Counted from the stretch's first letter, positions 46,309 through 56,330 are shown. The stretch: 64,000 nt of DNA from Tangfeifania diversioriginum (GCA_945873105.1 CAMCBW010000005.1:83078-147077); one strand, 5' to 3'. Program-made: numbers and translations. Notes: generated from the sequence alone by a model not told the origin.

Positions 46309-46779
46309 TCAGGAAGCTTTGGCAAGGACCAGTTCGGGATAGTAGGAGGCAATAAGTTCCAGGTGTTCTACCGTGGCAGCTGTTCCTCCGGCAATTACTT
46401 TTTGGTGGTAGAAGGCTCCCCGGTTCAGTGTCTCCATGATGGTAGCCCTTCCTTCGTTGGCAAGTTCCTTGTCCAGTTTTTTGATGCCGAGGTAGATGCC
46501 GTTGCATTCATACTGAACTGAAACCTGGTCGTTCAATACATAGTACTTCTTGCAACTCTTTTGCTTGTCCAATGCCACAATTACCTTGAGGTCTGAATTC
46601 GAGTAGGTGATCAGGTACTGGTCCAGTTCCTTGTTCTGGAGCATCATGTGATCTTCCATTTTTTCAATTTTGTAATTTCCGAAAGCGGAGTTGGAGGAAC
46701 CTTTGGCAACGATTCTATTGCCCAATGCAAGCGTTGAAACCATTAAGGTTAACAAGGCGGTAAAAATGATTGTTTTCAT
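46309..46779 (-). CDS. Secreted protein of unknown function
   Basis: A 156-residue protein with a clear signal peptide (MKTIIFTALLTLMVSTLALG, cleavage near residue 20). The mature part is mixed alpha/beta with DQYLITYSNSDLKVIVALDK and two cysteines (Cys in KSCKKY and in QYECNG). It resembles no family I can name. It stands between the hairpin after DUF3343 and the long susC leader, with a possible small peptide gene after it. Confidence 0.7.
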   Translation of the reverse strand: MKTIIFTALLTLMVSTLALGNRIVAKGSSNSAFGNYKIEKMEDHMMLQNKELDQYLITYSNSDLKVIVALDKQKSCKKYYVLNDQVSVQYECNGIYLGIKKLDKELANEGRATIMETLNRGAFYHQKVIAGGTAATVEHLELIASYYPELVLAKAS

Positions 46780-47614
46780 GGTAATTAAAATTTAATGGGT
46801 TGTTGAAAATGAACTTTGAGTCAAAGATATTTCGGAAAGGTGGGGGGGTGTTAGCGCAATCAATGTAATCAGGGCTTTGAAGGGCAAACGATGGTGATGG
46901 CAGGAAATTAAGTCGCGGGAGCTCTATTTTGGTCGTTGACACCCTGGAAGATGCAGATCGCATCTCCCTAACCGCCATTGACCTTCTCTTTTGCCTGGAA
47001 GCGGGGGGTAATGGTGCCTTTTCTGCGGAGTGATTCCAGTTCAAGGGCGAAACATTTGGCCAGGTTAACCTCTTCCCGACCCGGGAAAATCATGCATATA
47101 TAGTACTACCTGCAAGGAGACCAGCGGAAGAACAATTTAAGGTGAATCAGTAACCTCATTGGATCAATTCCTTTCTAAAGCAACTTGTAATTCTGGAGAA
47201 ACGATTCAACTTTCGTTGCCAAAAGCAGGTTGCAAAGACCAAATTCAGCTTTCTGAAAGGTAAACGGACTGTTTCGACGGTCCAAATGCATTTATGGGAG
47301 GTTCCACCCCAACTTCTACATGTTTCGGACCATTTACCCCCTGCAAAATCACTTTTGTTGATAAAAAAGCGCTGTTTTCAATATATAAAATAGGTTTGGA
47401 ATTGTCGTTTCAATCCAGGAGGGTTTCTGTCTTGGAATTTCGGGGAAATCGAACGGGTGAGTGGTCGTTTGCATGGGAATCGGCATGATGGCCGGTTTTT
47501 TCCTTTCGTTCACTGCCAGGTCAGTTACTTCGGTTTCCTGGGATCAACCGCTTCGGAGCGGTTACAGGATGGATCTCCGACGGGATGCGATGCTAAATTC
47601 TAAATCTTAGGTAT
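46780..47614. other. Gene-free 835-bp region upstream of susC
   Basis: No convincing gene on either strand; short open frames here lack protein-like composition. A small stable hairpin with a TCGG tetraloop (AACCGCT and AGCGGTT, 47546-47563) lies 52 bp before the susC start. The region probably contains the susC promoter and a long leader. Confidence 0.55.
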
Positions 47615-50600
47615 ATGAAAAAAGTTTTCTTGCTTGCCTTTCTTGTTGTCGTGACGCTCATGAGTGCGTTGGCCCAGACAAGAAAAATTAACGGGTTAGT
47701 CACCTCTTTTGAGGATGGGTTACCAGTACCGGGAGTGACAGTTGGTGAAAAAGGGAGTACAAACGGTACCATCACAGATGCGGGTGGTAATTATTCCCTC
47801 ACCATTCCGCTTTCTGCAAAAGTGTTGTATTTCTCTTTTGTAGGGATGATCACGCAGGAGGTAGTTATTGGCCAGTCGAACAAAATCGATGTGGTTCTAA
47901 AACCGGATGTTATTGGAGTCGATGAAGTGGTGGTGACTGCCTTTGGTATGAAGAAAGAGCGGAAGGCACTTGGGTATTCCGTTCAGGATGTCAAGAACGA
48001 AGAGTTGACCCGGACGGGTAGCTCCTCTTTCGCCACCGCCTTGCAGGGCAAATTGTCCGGTGTAAGCATTACCCCTTCGAGTGGCGCTCCAGGTGCATCG
48101 ACCCAAATCACCATCCGGGGAGCAAGATCCTTTGCCGGGAACAATACTCCCCTGTATGTGATAGATGGTATGCCGGTGGCCTCCCAGGCTGACTACCAAA
48201 GCGGGAGCAATGGCAACTCCCAGGTACGGGGAGATGGGGTTTCAGGGTCCGACATTGCCAACAGGGCCGTGGACATTGATCCCAACGACATTGAAAGCAT
48301 CAACGTGCTCAAGGGGCAGGCAGCTGCAGCCCTTTACGGGATCCGTGCCACCAACGGCGTTATCGTGATTACCACCAAGAGCGGAAGCACTGCGAAAGGA
48401 GGCAAACCTGTCATCAACTTCTCCTCCTACACGAGCGCAGATGTGATCTCCAGGAAGCCAGAGTACCAAACCACCTGGGCACAGGGTACCCCCCTGAACA
48501 ATGGAACCGGCTACACCTTCAACCCGAATGCCTCGACCTGTTGGGGTCCGAAAATCTCTGATCTTTCGAGAGATCCTGCCTACGGAGGGGATGTTCCCAA
48601 TCCCAGGAACGGGAACAATGTCAATGCATTTCCAGGAAAGTACTATGTTCCCCAGCGTTTCACTGCGGGGTTGGATCCATGGGTAACGCCACAGATTTAT
48701 GACAATGTGGACAGTTTCTTCAAAACAGGATTAACCATGAACAACTCATTTGGGATCAACCAGTCGACAGAAAAATCAACCTACTCCTTTGGTCTGAGCA
48801 ACACCAACCAGTCGGGGATCATCGAATCGACCTCCCAGGATCGCTACAGCGCAAGGATCAATGCCGAAACAAAACTGAGCCAGACATGGGTAACTGGTGT
48901 ATCTGTGAATTACTCCTCCAATTACATCAAAAAGGCACCTACCGCCAACGACGGATTGGTCGCTACCGTGTTTGCAGCACCCGTCAACTACGATCTCAAG
49001 GGGATACCCTACGAAAATCCCACCAATCCCTATTCACAGATTCTTTACAGGGCTACCAACTTCAACAATCCTTACTGGAACATGGAGCACAACCTTTTTT
49101 CGGAGAAGACCAACCGTGTTTTCGGGAACAGCTATGTGACTTTTACCCCAACCATCAGTCAGGATGCAGACAAGAAGCTGAGTTTCCGCTACCAGTTCGG
49201 TGTCGATTCCTACACCACCCATTACCAGGATGTCAACGAGATGGGCAGCAAGAATACGCTGGGTTCCATTGCCAATTACGGAGTTACCAGTTCCACCTAC
49301 AACTCCCTGCTGACCGCTAATTATGACATGGATATTACCACCGATATACATTTGAATGTCATGGCAGGAAATGAAATCAATCACCAATTTGAAAAAAGCT
49401 ACCGCGAATTCGGTACAGATTTTAATTTTGGCGGATGGCCGCATGTCGACAACACCATCAACAGGGCGGTGGTCTCGGAACGAAAGAGTGAAAGCAGAAG
49501 TGTCGGATTCTTTGGAAACCTTGCCCTCTCCTACAAGAGCCTGCTCTACCTCAATGCCACCGGACGTCAGGATGTGGTCTCCACCATGCCGCGCAACAAC
49601 CGGACCTTCTTCTATCCCTCCCTGTCACTCGGCTTTATACTGACAGAGCTGGAGATGCTGAAGCGTAACGAGGTCCTCTCGTTTGCCAAGTTGCGTGCCT
49701 CCTATGCCGAAGTGGGACAAGCCGGTTCCTATCTTGAAAACTACTTCACGAACCCCAATTATGGTGGCGGATTTTGGGTAGGGACTCCGGTATCCTATCC
49801 CATGGGTGGGGTCAATACCTACATCCCGAACAACATACAGTGCGATCCCAATCTTAAACCACAAAATACGGTCTCCTTCGAGGTTGGAGCCGATCTTAAA
49901 TTCTTCGACAACAGGTTTGGCCTCGACTATACCTACTCGCGCCAGGATGTGGTAGACCAGATCTTCAATGTTCCGTTGGCCGGATCCACCGGGGTCAACA
50001 GCCTTACCATGAATGGCGGATCCATCTATACCAACACCCACGAGGCGGTGGTAACCATTGTTCCCATCCGGAAAAAGGATTTGGAGTGGAACATCAACCT
50101 GAACTTTACCAAAATGGACAACTATGTGTCGGAACTTGCTCCGGGTGTCCAGAACATCACCCTGGGTGGTTTTACGACGCCCCAGGTGAGGGCAGGCATT
50201 GGCTATAAATTCCCGGTGATTTACGGCAGCGGTTTTGCCAAGGATGCCCAGGGGAGAGTATTGGTGGATGAAAGTCCCACCAGCATCTACAGGGGGATGC
50301 CCATGGCCGGCGCTCCCGGTGTCATCGGCAATGCTGCACCTGATTTTATTCTGGGCGGTTCCACCACCTTCCGGTGGAAGGATCTTAGCCTCTCTGCAAC
50401 TTTTGACTGGAAGTCCGGCGGACAGATGTACCATGGAACCAACGCGTTGCTGGAGTATACCTATGGCCTGGCCAAGAGCACCGAAGACCGCACCACCCCT
50501 TTCATCTATCCTGGATTCAAGGCCAATGGCCAGCCCAACGACATCCAACGCGGCGGAACCGGTGACCTGAAAGCCTATTACGATTTGTACTCCAATACCT

Positions 50601-50860
50601 TGGGAAATATCAACGAGGCATACATTTACGACAACTCTTTCGTCAAGATGAGGGAACTGACCCTCTCCTACAAGTTGCCAAAATTCAAGGGGGTCCAGCT
50701 AAGGGCGACCGCCTTTGCCCGCAACATTCTCTTGTGGACCGAGCTGCCCAATTTTGATCCGGAGGCAACGCAGGGGAACAACAACATGGCCGGAGCCTTC
50801 GAACGGTTTACCGTACCTGCTACGTCGAATTTTGGTTTGGGTCTCAACCTGGAATTTTAA
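47615..50860 (+). CDS. SusC/RagA family TonB-dependent outer-membrane transporter
   Basis: A 1081-residue TonB-linked transporter. A signal peptide ends at LMSALAQ, followed by a carboxypeptidase regulatory-like domain (about 25-100), a TonB-box/plug start VDEVVVTAFGMKKERKALGYS, the plug (about 115-240, with NVLKGQAAAALYGIRATNGVI) and a 22-strand barrel ending in the C-terminal phenylalanine. It forms a lidded channel with the SusD-like lipoprotein 19 bp downstream. There is no glycoside hydrolase or anti-sigma factor nearby, so the substrate (glycan, peptide or other) is unknown. Confidence 0.94.
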   Translation: MKKVFLLAFLVVVTLMSALAQTRKINGLVTSFEDGLPVPGVTVGEKGSTNGTITDAGGNYSLTIPLSAKVLYFSFVGMITQEVVIGQSNKIDVVLKPDVIGVDEVVVTAFGMKKERKALGYSVQDVKNEELTRTGSSSFATALQGKLSGVSITPSSGAPGASTQITIRGARSFAGNNTPLYVIDGMPVASQADYQSGSNGNSQVRGDGVSGSDIANRAVDIDPNDIESINVLKGQAAAALYGIRATNGVIVITTKSGSTAKGGKPVINFSSYTSADVISRKPEYQTTWAQGTPLNNGTGYTFNPNASTCWGPKISDLSRDPAYGGDVPNPRNGNNVNAFPGKYYVPQRFTAGLDPWVTPQIYDNVDSFFKTGLTMNNSFGINQSTEKSTYSFGLSNTNQSGIIESTSQDRYSARINAETKLSQTWVTGVSVNYSSNYIKKAPTANDGLVATVFAAPVNYDLKGIPYENPTNPYSQILYRATNFNNPYWNMEHNLFSEKTNRVFGNSYVTFTPTISQDADKKLSFRYQFGVDSYTTHYQDVNEMGSKNTLGSIANYGVTSSTYNSLLTANYDMDITTDIHLNVMAGNEINHQFEKSYREFGTDFNFGGWPHVDNTINRAVVSERKSESRSVGFFGNLALSYKSLLYLNATGRQDVVSTMPRNNRTFFYPSLSLGFILTELEMLKRNEVLSFAKLRASYAEVGQAGSYLENYFTNPNYGGGFWVGTPVSYPMGGVNTYIPNNIQCDPNLKPQNTVSFEVGADLKFFDNRFGLDYTYSRQDVVDQIFNVPLAGSTGVNSLTMNGGSIYTNTHEAVVTIVPIRKKDLEWNINLNFTKMDNYVSELAPGVQNITLGGFTTPQVRAGIGYKFPVIYGSGFAKDAQGRVLVDESPTSIYRGMPMAGAPGVIGNAAPDFILGGSTTFRWKDLSLSATFDWKSGGQMYHGTNALLEYTYGLAKSTEDRTTPFIYPGFKANGQPNDIQRGGTGDLKAYYDLYSNTLGNINEAYIYDNSFVKMRELTLSYKLPKFKGVQLRATAFARNILLWTELPNFDPEATQGNNNMAGAFERFTVPATSNFGLGLNLEF

Positions 50861-50879
50861 TCCTTAAATGCAAATAGCT

Positions 50880-52304
50880 ATGAAAACCTATCATTTATAT
50901 CCACTGATCCTGTTGTTGTTCCTCTTCCCGGCCTGCTCCGAGGATCTGATGGACAACATCAATGAAAATCCGAACAATCCGACCGATATGGCTGCCAGGC
51001 TGATCATCACGGATGTGATGACCTCCAGTGCCTTCAGCGTGACAGGGTCTGACTACGCATTCTACACCTCCGTTTACATGGAGCTGAATACGGGCATCTG
51101 GGGACAGATGTACAATGCCGAAATAAGACTGGCAGAACCCACCAATGCCACCACCTACAACAATCCCTGGCGCAGCCAGTATTACAACCTTTACCACCTG
51201 AAGATCATCATCGACAAGTGCTCGGCAGGCGGAAACGAGGAGGGAAACTACCAAACCCTTGGGGTGGCAGAGGTATTGAAGGCTTACAACCTGGCCTTGC
51301 TGACCGATTTGATGGGGGACGTTCCCTATTCTGAAGCGCTCCAGCCGGGAGTCATCTACCAGCCAAAGCTTGACAAACAGCAGGCAATCTATGCAGAGGT
51401 GATCCGGCTGCTCGACGATGCCATTCTCAATCTTGGGAAGACCAGCACCTTTGCTCCCCTGGGAACGCAGGACCTGATTTACGCGGGCAACAGTGCCAGG
51501 TGGATCAAGGCGGCACAAGGATTGAAGGCAAGGTACACGATGCGGACCTCCTTAAAAACACCCCAGTACAGCAAGGTGATTGAATATGCCAATGCCTCTT
51601 TTGCCGCCGTTGCGGATGAGTTCAAATTTGTCTACAACGGAGCATCTTCCATCAGTCCTTTTGCCCGGTTTTTCCAGGACCGCAACTATTTTGGGGTCAG
51701 TGCCAGTTTGCACAGCAAGATGACGGCCAGAAATGACCCTCGTGTGGCACTTTTCTTCAGACCTTATCCAGGATTGACAGTGCTGAACATTGCCCCCAAC
51801 GGCAATCCGCAGCAGGTACAACAATTTTATGGGGTCTCTGCCCTGAGCACCAATACTTCGCCCACCTACCTGATGAGCCTTCATGAACTTCATTTCCTGA
51901 AAGCCGAAGCCTATGCACGCATGGGACAGAAGGACAATGCGGAGACCTCCCTGAAAGCCGCGCTGGAGGCCGCCTTCGTCAAGGTTGGGTCGACTGTGGC
52001 CGCTGCCAATACCTACTACTCAACCAGCTTGAAACCGCTGTTTGATGCCGATCCCCTGAAGGAGATCATGAACCAAAAGTACATCGCCTCATTTGAACAG
52101 GAGGCTGTGGAAGCATACAACGATTACCGCCGGCTGGTTGCCATGGGCAACAATGTGATCCAGCTGGCCAATACCCGCCAATTCCCGTTGCGGCTTACCT
52201 ATGGCGACAGTGATGTTTCGACCAATCAAAACATTGCAAATGCCTATGGGGACGGAAATTATGTCTATACGGAGAAGGTATGGTGGGCAGGCGGAACCCG
52301 GTAA
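50880..52304 (+). CDS. SusD-like outer-membrane lipoprotein (SusD-like 2 type)
   Basis: About 474 residues from ATG 50880. A signal peptide ends in LFLFPAC (lipobox Cys). The mature protein is the alpha-helical, TPR-containing SusD fold of the second SusD-like group: NINENPNNPTD near the start, NPWRSQYYNLYHLKIIIDKC, and LLTDLMGDVPYSEAL. SusD proteins cap the SusC channel and bind the ligand at the cell surface. It follows susC by 19 bp and ends at a terminator. Confidence 0.92.
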   Translation: MKTYHLYPLILLLFLFPACSEDLMDNINENPNNPTDMAARLIITDVMTSSAFSVTGSDYAFYTSVYMELNTGIWGQMYNAEIRLAEPTNATTYNNPWRSQYYNLYHLKIIIDKCSAGGNEEGNYQTLGVAEVLKAYNLALLTDLMGDVPYSEALQPGVIYQPKLDKQQAIYAEVIRLLDDAILNLGKTSTFAPLGTQDLIYAGNSARWIKAAQGLKARYTMRTSLKTPQYSKVIEYANASFAAVADEFKFVYNGASSISPFARFFQDRNYFGVSASLHSKMTARNDPRVALFFRPYPGLTVLNIAPNGNPQQVQQFYGVSALSTNTSPTYLMSLHELHFLKAEAYARMGQKDNAETSLKAALEAAFVKVGSTVAAANTYYSTSLKPLFDADPLKEIMNQKYIASFEQEAVEAYNDYRRLVAMGNNVIQLANTRQFPLRLTYGDSDVSTNQNIANAYGDGNYVYTEKVWWAGGTR

Positions 52305-52367
52305 AGGTTCCCTTCAATTCCGGATTTATGGGTTAAACATAAATTGAACTGTAGTTAGTTAGTGAAC

Positions 52368-52403
52368 AAAAAAGGTGGTCTGAAAAGACTACCTTTTTTT
52401 TTT
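52368..52403. terminator. Bidirectional terminator between susD and the LytTR gene
   Basis: AAAAAAGGTGGTCT pairs with AGACTACCTTTTTT around a GAAA loop (one G-T pair). T runs on the plus strand and A runs on the other side. It separates the convergent susD and LytTR regulator genes. Confidence 0.88.
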
Positions 52404-52450
52404 GAAGGCGTGGAACCCCGGAGCAGCTATGCCTGAAACTGCCAGCGGCA

Positions 52451-53185
52451 TCAGACGCCTGCCACCGGTCCCGTGAAATTCAGTGCGTTGAGGACGGCAT
52501 TCTTGAAATTGCGGCCAATCGGAAGCTCTTTCCCGTGTATTTCGATGGTATTGGCAGTAAATGCCTCAATTTTGTTGACCGGTACGATGTAGGATTTGTG
52601 GATGCGCAGGAAATTCTCTGTCGGTAATTTCTCCTCCATCAGGGCCATGCTGGTTTTGGTGATGATCTTTCGCTTTTCGGTGTAGATTTGCACATATTCG
52701 CTCAACCCCTCGATGTACCTGATCTCGGAGAGGTAGACCTTGATGACCTTCTTGTTCTCCTTGACGTAGATAAAGCTATCTTCCATGATCTTCTCGGAGG
52801 TGGCATTGGGAACCACCTGCACCTGGTCCTGGCACATCTGGTAGTATTTGTTTACCGATTTCAGGAAGCGCTCGAAGGTGATTGGTTTGAGCAGGTAGTC
52901 CACCACATCCAGCTCAAAACCCTCCAGGGCATATTCCCGGTAGGCGGTGGTAAAGATCACCTTCGGCGGATGCTTCAATGTTTTAAGAAACTCAATGCCG
53001 GTGATCTGGGGCATCTGGATGTCCATGAAGATGAGGTCTACATGTTTTTCGCGTAAAACACTCAATGCCTTCATTGCATTGTGGCAATCGGCAACGATCT
53101 CGAAATTCTCCAGTTTTTCAATGTGTCCCCGCATCAGTTCACAAGCCAGTGGCTCATCGTCCACAATCAAGCATTTGGTCTTCAT
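52451..53185 (-). CDS. LytTR-type response regulator
   Basis: A 244-residue regulator: a receiver domain (1-125) with acidic Asp9-Asp10, phospho-acceptor Asp55 (LIFMDIQMP), Thr in VIFTTAYREYALEGF and Lys in YLLKPI, followed by a LytTR DNA-binding domain (about 140-240) with RYIEGLSEYVQIYT and RIHKSYIVPV. LytTR proteins bind tandem imperfect direct repeats upstream of their targets. The cognate kinase is almost certainly the LytS-type kinase at 55266-56330 on the same strand; the M2-like gene lies between them. Confidence 0.93.
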   Translation of the reverse strand: MKTKCLIVDDEPLACELMRGHIEKLENFEIVADCHNAMKALSVLREKHVDLIFMDIQMPQITGIEFLKTLKHPPKVIFTTAYREYALEGFELDVVDYLLKPITFERFLKSVNKYYQMCQDQVQVVPNATSEKIMEDSFIYVKENKKVIKVYLSEIRYIEGLSEYVQIYTEKRKIITKTSMALMEEKLPTENFLRIHKSYIVPVNKIEAFTANTIEIHGKELPIGRNFKNAVLNALNFTGPVAGV

Positions 53186-53366
53186 AATACTTCCGTTTTT
53201 TTAGGGTGTTTCTGGAACAAAACAATGTTGTATTTCCGGTCTACGGTTCTGAGCAACTTGCCAGAAGTGTCGCGCAAAGTACGCAATGAACGCAAGAAAA
53301 AAGGGTAAGACATTTTATCTATAGGTATGCGTTGATCCATGCTAATTACAGCCATTTTTCCGGTGA

Positions 53367-55181
53367 TTAATTTGTTGTCTGTTTTTTTGCAGCTGACGCT
53401 ATGATCCTGTGTCCTTTTTGGGGGATAGGCTCCCGGTTACCGGTTGCAGCTTCCCCGGTGTGGTCACCCGAGAGGTAATTGGCCAGGTAAAGGGGATTGA
53501 GTGGTTCACCCGTCGCTTGTACGATCAGTTGCTCCCACGGGAGAAGATCTCCGTATTGGTAGACCTTCTCCACCAGGAAATTCCCAATGGCACGGTTGTG
53601 CTGGTATTGGCTGTTTTGTGCATTCAGGATGTTCGTCTCCAGGTAATGCTGCAGCTGACCTGCAAAGAGATCGGCCAGCACAAAATTGTGGACGGTACAG
53701 GAGAAACTGGTGAAGTAGCCGGAGGTTGCCCAGTCCGATGGTTCGGGATCGGTGGGCGGGATGATACCCAGGTATTTTTCGTTGAGCCGGTACCACAATT
53801 CCCCCAGGTTTTGATCCGGATCGCGGTAGATTTCGCGCTCGAACAGTGATTTTACCAACAGCCTCCTGAACCTGAAGAGCCTGTCGACCTGCAGGTAATG
53901 CATGCAGAGCAGCCTGAACTCCTGGTTGCTTGCCTCGTCCAGGCCGAATTCACCCTTCAGCCAGCTGCTGTTGGAAGGCAGGTTTTCAAAGAAGCTGGCA
54001 ACTCCCTCGGTTACCACTGAATTTGGATCTTTCAACAGGAAAGGAATGTTGTCCCGGATGTTTGTCAGGTGAGAGGCGTGACCGCACAGGTGCATCATCT
54101 TCTTCATCCCCTCCGTGTTGTTGTAGATGGTCGACATCATCCGGATGTCCTTGCTGAAGTCAATGTTGTAGACACTGGTGCCGGACGACTTCCCCTTTCT
54201 GAATTTCAGGTCACTCTGGTCGATGACCTCCTGGACGGGGAGGCCAATCCCCTCAAAAAAGGCAGCAGCCAGTTGTACCGGATCCTTTTCCCGGTAGAGC
54301 GAATCCATTTTCTGCGAAAATCTGAGCGGCAGATAGCTTCTGCGTTCGTCGTTGTAATGGTAGCTGCGAAGGTCCGTTACCGGAAGGTGGTATCGTTTGG
54401 CCAGCAATTTGTCGATGGTGGTTTTGGTTTCGAAGAAGGGCTGGTCGGTTTCCTCCCCGATCTCCCTGAGCAGGCTGATGATCTTCTCGGGGGTCTGGTC
54501 TTTGGTTTCCAGCGCAAGCTGGTAGTAATCGGCGTAACCAAAATCCCGGGCAAATTCATTCCGCATCTTCACCATCGCCACGATATCCCCGGATATTTGC
54601 CGGGCCTTTTCCCGGTAGGCTTCGTGTACCATCTTCAGCATGTTCCAGTCGTTGGAGTTGCTGCGCAGGGAATCGAGCTGCGAACCCTTGAATTTTCTCC
54701 CCTCCCATACCACCTCTACCCCCACAAAGGATTGCCACAATTTGGTCTCCGTAAATCTCAGCTTTTTGTAGCGTTCTGCCTCCACCTGTGGCCCCATAAA
54801 GGATTGGTACAATACAGAAAGCTGCCTTTTGAGGAGGGTGTCGGTAACCAGGCCTGAATTTTTTAACCTCCGCAGCAGTTTAAAATCCTGTTCATTGGTA
54901 AAGACATTGCGGGTAAAGGTGGTAAACCTGTCAGGTGCAAAATTGTCCGGGTTGTTTTGGTTGGAGTTGTTGAAATCCAGCTCCAGGGCAATCAGCTTCT
55001 TGTAGTCACGCTCATTGCCCGAAAGGTTGAGATTCCAAAGGGCGACCTTGCTCTCCATGGCATAATTTCTGATCAGTTCGGTGTTTTTGTCGATGTAATG
55101 ACGAAGGATCATCTCCGCCTGTTGCTTCTCGTTCAAACAACTTACCGACAAAATCAAGATCAAAAGAAGCAGGTACCTCAT
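53367..55181 (-). CDS. M2/M3-like metallopeptidase lipoprotein with degenerate active site
   Basis: A 604-residue lipoprotein (signal ending ILSVSC, Cys15). The mature part is all helical and resembles peptidase family M2 (ACE-like) or M3 in length and layout. The expected zinc motif HExxH reads HLCGH at 364-368: both histidines are kept but the catalytic Glu is Leu (codon CTG). A downstream Glu392 in VVTEGVASFF fits the third zinc ligand. It is therefore probably able to bind zinc but not to cut peptides. It lies between a LytS-type kinase and a LytTR regulator, suggesting a sensor or receptor role. The C-terminal 30 residues are low in complexity. Confidence 0.72.
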   Translation of the reverse strand: MRYLLLLILILSVSCLNEKQQAEMILRHYIDKNTELIRNYAMESKVALWNLNLSGNERDYKKLIALELDFNNSNQNNPDNFAPDRFTTFTRNVFTNEQDFKLLRRLKNSGLVTDTLLKRQLSVLYQSFMGPQVEAERYKKLRFTETKLWQSFVGVEVVWEGRKFKGSQLDSLRSNSNDWNMLKMVHEAYREKARQISGDIVAMVKMRNEFARDFGYADYYQLALETKDQTPEKIISLLREIGEETDQPFFETKTTIDKLLAKRYHLPVTDLRSYHYNDERRSYLPLRFSQKMDSLYREKDPVQLAAAFFEGIGLPVQEVIDQSDLKFRKGKSSGTSVYNIDFSKDIRMMSTIYNNTEGMKKMMHLCGHASHLTNIRDNIPFLLKDPNSVVTEGVASFFENLPSNSSWLKGEFGLDEASNQEFRLLCMHYLQVDRLFRFRRLLVKSLFEREIYRDPDQNLGELWYRLNEKYLGIIPPTDPEPSDWATSGYFTSFSCTVHNFVLADLFAGQLQHYLETNILNAQNSQYQHNRAIGNFLVEKVYQYGDLLPWEQLIVQATGEPLNPLYLANYLSGDHTGEAATGNREPIPQKGHRIIASAAKKQTTN

Positions 55182-55265
55182 CCTGTGCTGTTTTACTTGT
55201 TAAAGATAGGTCACTTTTCTGTAAATCGGAAGGGTGACCTGTTCCATCCGGTGGCGGTTGCCAGA

Positions 55266-56330
55266 TCAGGAAAACCGAATTTCGGGTTTGGTAATTTCCA
55301 GCCAGACATAGAATTTGTTGTTCTCATCCCGTGTGGTCAGCCGGTGTTGCTCCGGATAGATCAGCTCCAGGCGTCGCTTGCTGTTCAAAAGTCCCACCCC
55401 TTCTGTATTGAACTTTTTGGTCCTGGTCGGAATGCTGTTGGAGGTTTCAAAGGTCAGGAGGTTGTTTTTGACCTTCAGGGAGATTTTGATCCAGGGTTGG
55501 TCGGGATCGGGGCTGCTCCCATGTTTGAAACAGTTCTCCACGATGGAATAGAGCAGCATGGGAGGTACCAGCCAATTCTTGTTGTCGACCTCCTTGTCGA
55601 ACTGCACGGAGAGGCGGTCGGAGTAGCGGATCTGTTCCAGTTCGATGTAATCTTCGATGAGTTTCAGCTCTTTGTAGACCGGTACCTCGATGGTGTTGCA
55701 TTCGTAAAGGATGTAGCGGAACATGTCCGACATTTTTGCCACCACTACTGCTGTCTTGTCACTCTTGCTCAGCGCAAGGGAGTAGAGGTTGTTGAGTGTG
55801 TTGAAGAGGAAATGGGGATTGAGTTGGCCTTTCAGCACCTGCAACTCTGTCGCCATCCGCTTCCGTTCGGCTTCGTTGGAGATATCCTGGCTCCTGATCC
55901 ACTCCTTGTAGTATTTGAACATGGCAAAGAGGATGGCCGGACCAATGATCCACAGCAGGTTGACCAGGAAAGCATCTGCCGTGTACCACTGTTCAGGGTA
56001 GAGCGCCTTCGGGATAAACAGGGCGAAATAGAGGTTCTTGCTGACATACATTTTCAACAGGGAGGCCAGGGAGGAGGAGGCTGCCAGCAGGGCGAAGAAA
56101 TAGCCGTATCTTCTCCTTAGCAGGAAGTTGGGGACCAGCAGGTAGATGACAAAATAGGTATAAAGGAGCAGAACCGGGAGGTGTACCAACAGGTTGAGCA
56201 GGTAAAAAATATAGGGGAAATTTTGCCGGTAGCTGAAGACATAGGAGCCAATCAGCACAAACAGGGTCCAGTAAATCAAATGATTAACCGGACGGGTTTG
56301 CATCGCGCGGTTGATAGTTTTAAGATTCAT
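55266..56330 (-). CDS. LytS-type sensor histidine kinase (His_kinase family)
   Basis: About 354 residues from ATG 56330; the frame is open 36 codons upstream, but that part lacks protein-like composition. Four membrane helices occupy about 15-145, with little outside the membrane. The cytoplasmic part has a coiled linker, the H-box LKGQLNPHFLFNTLNNLYSL with the phospho-accepting His, and an ATPase domain with N-box SIVENCFKHG and G-box GVGLLNSKRR. With no large sensor domain it may depend on a partner, such as the lipoprotein encoded 84 bp downstream, to sense a signal. Confidence 0.9.
   Translation of the reverse strand: MNLKTINRAMQTRPVNHLIYWTLFVLIGSYVFSYRQNFPYIFYLLNLLVHLPVLLLYTYFVIYLLVPNFLLRRRYGYFFALLAASSSLASLLKMYVSKNLYFALFIPKALYPEQWYTADAFLVNLLWIIGPAILFAMFKYYKEWIRSQDISNEAERKRMATELQVLKGQLNPHFLFNTLNNLYSLALSKSDKTAVVVAKMSDMFRYILYECNTIEVPVYKELKLIEDYIELEQIRYSDRLSVQFDKEVDNKNWLVPPMLLYSIVENCFKHGSSPDPDQPWIKISLKVKNNLLTFETSNSIPTRTKKFNTEGVGLLNSKRRLELIYPEQHRLTTRDENNKFYVWLEITKPEIRFS

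Noticed and set aside
49625..50548. 307-codon minus-strand open frame inside susC
   Set aside because: Antisense shadow of the SusC barrel region, without protein-like features.
54957..56120. 387-codon plus-strand open frame over the M2-like and LytS-type kinase genes
   Set aside because: Antisense to two well-supported genes; no motif of its own.
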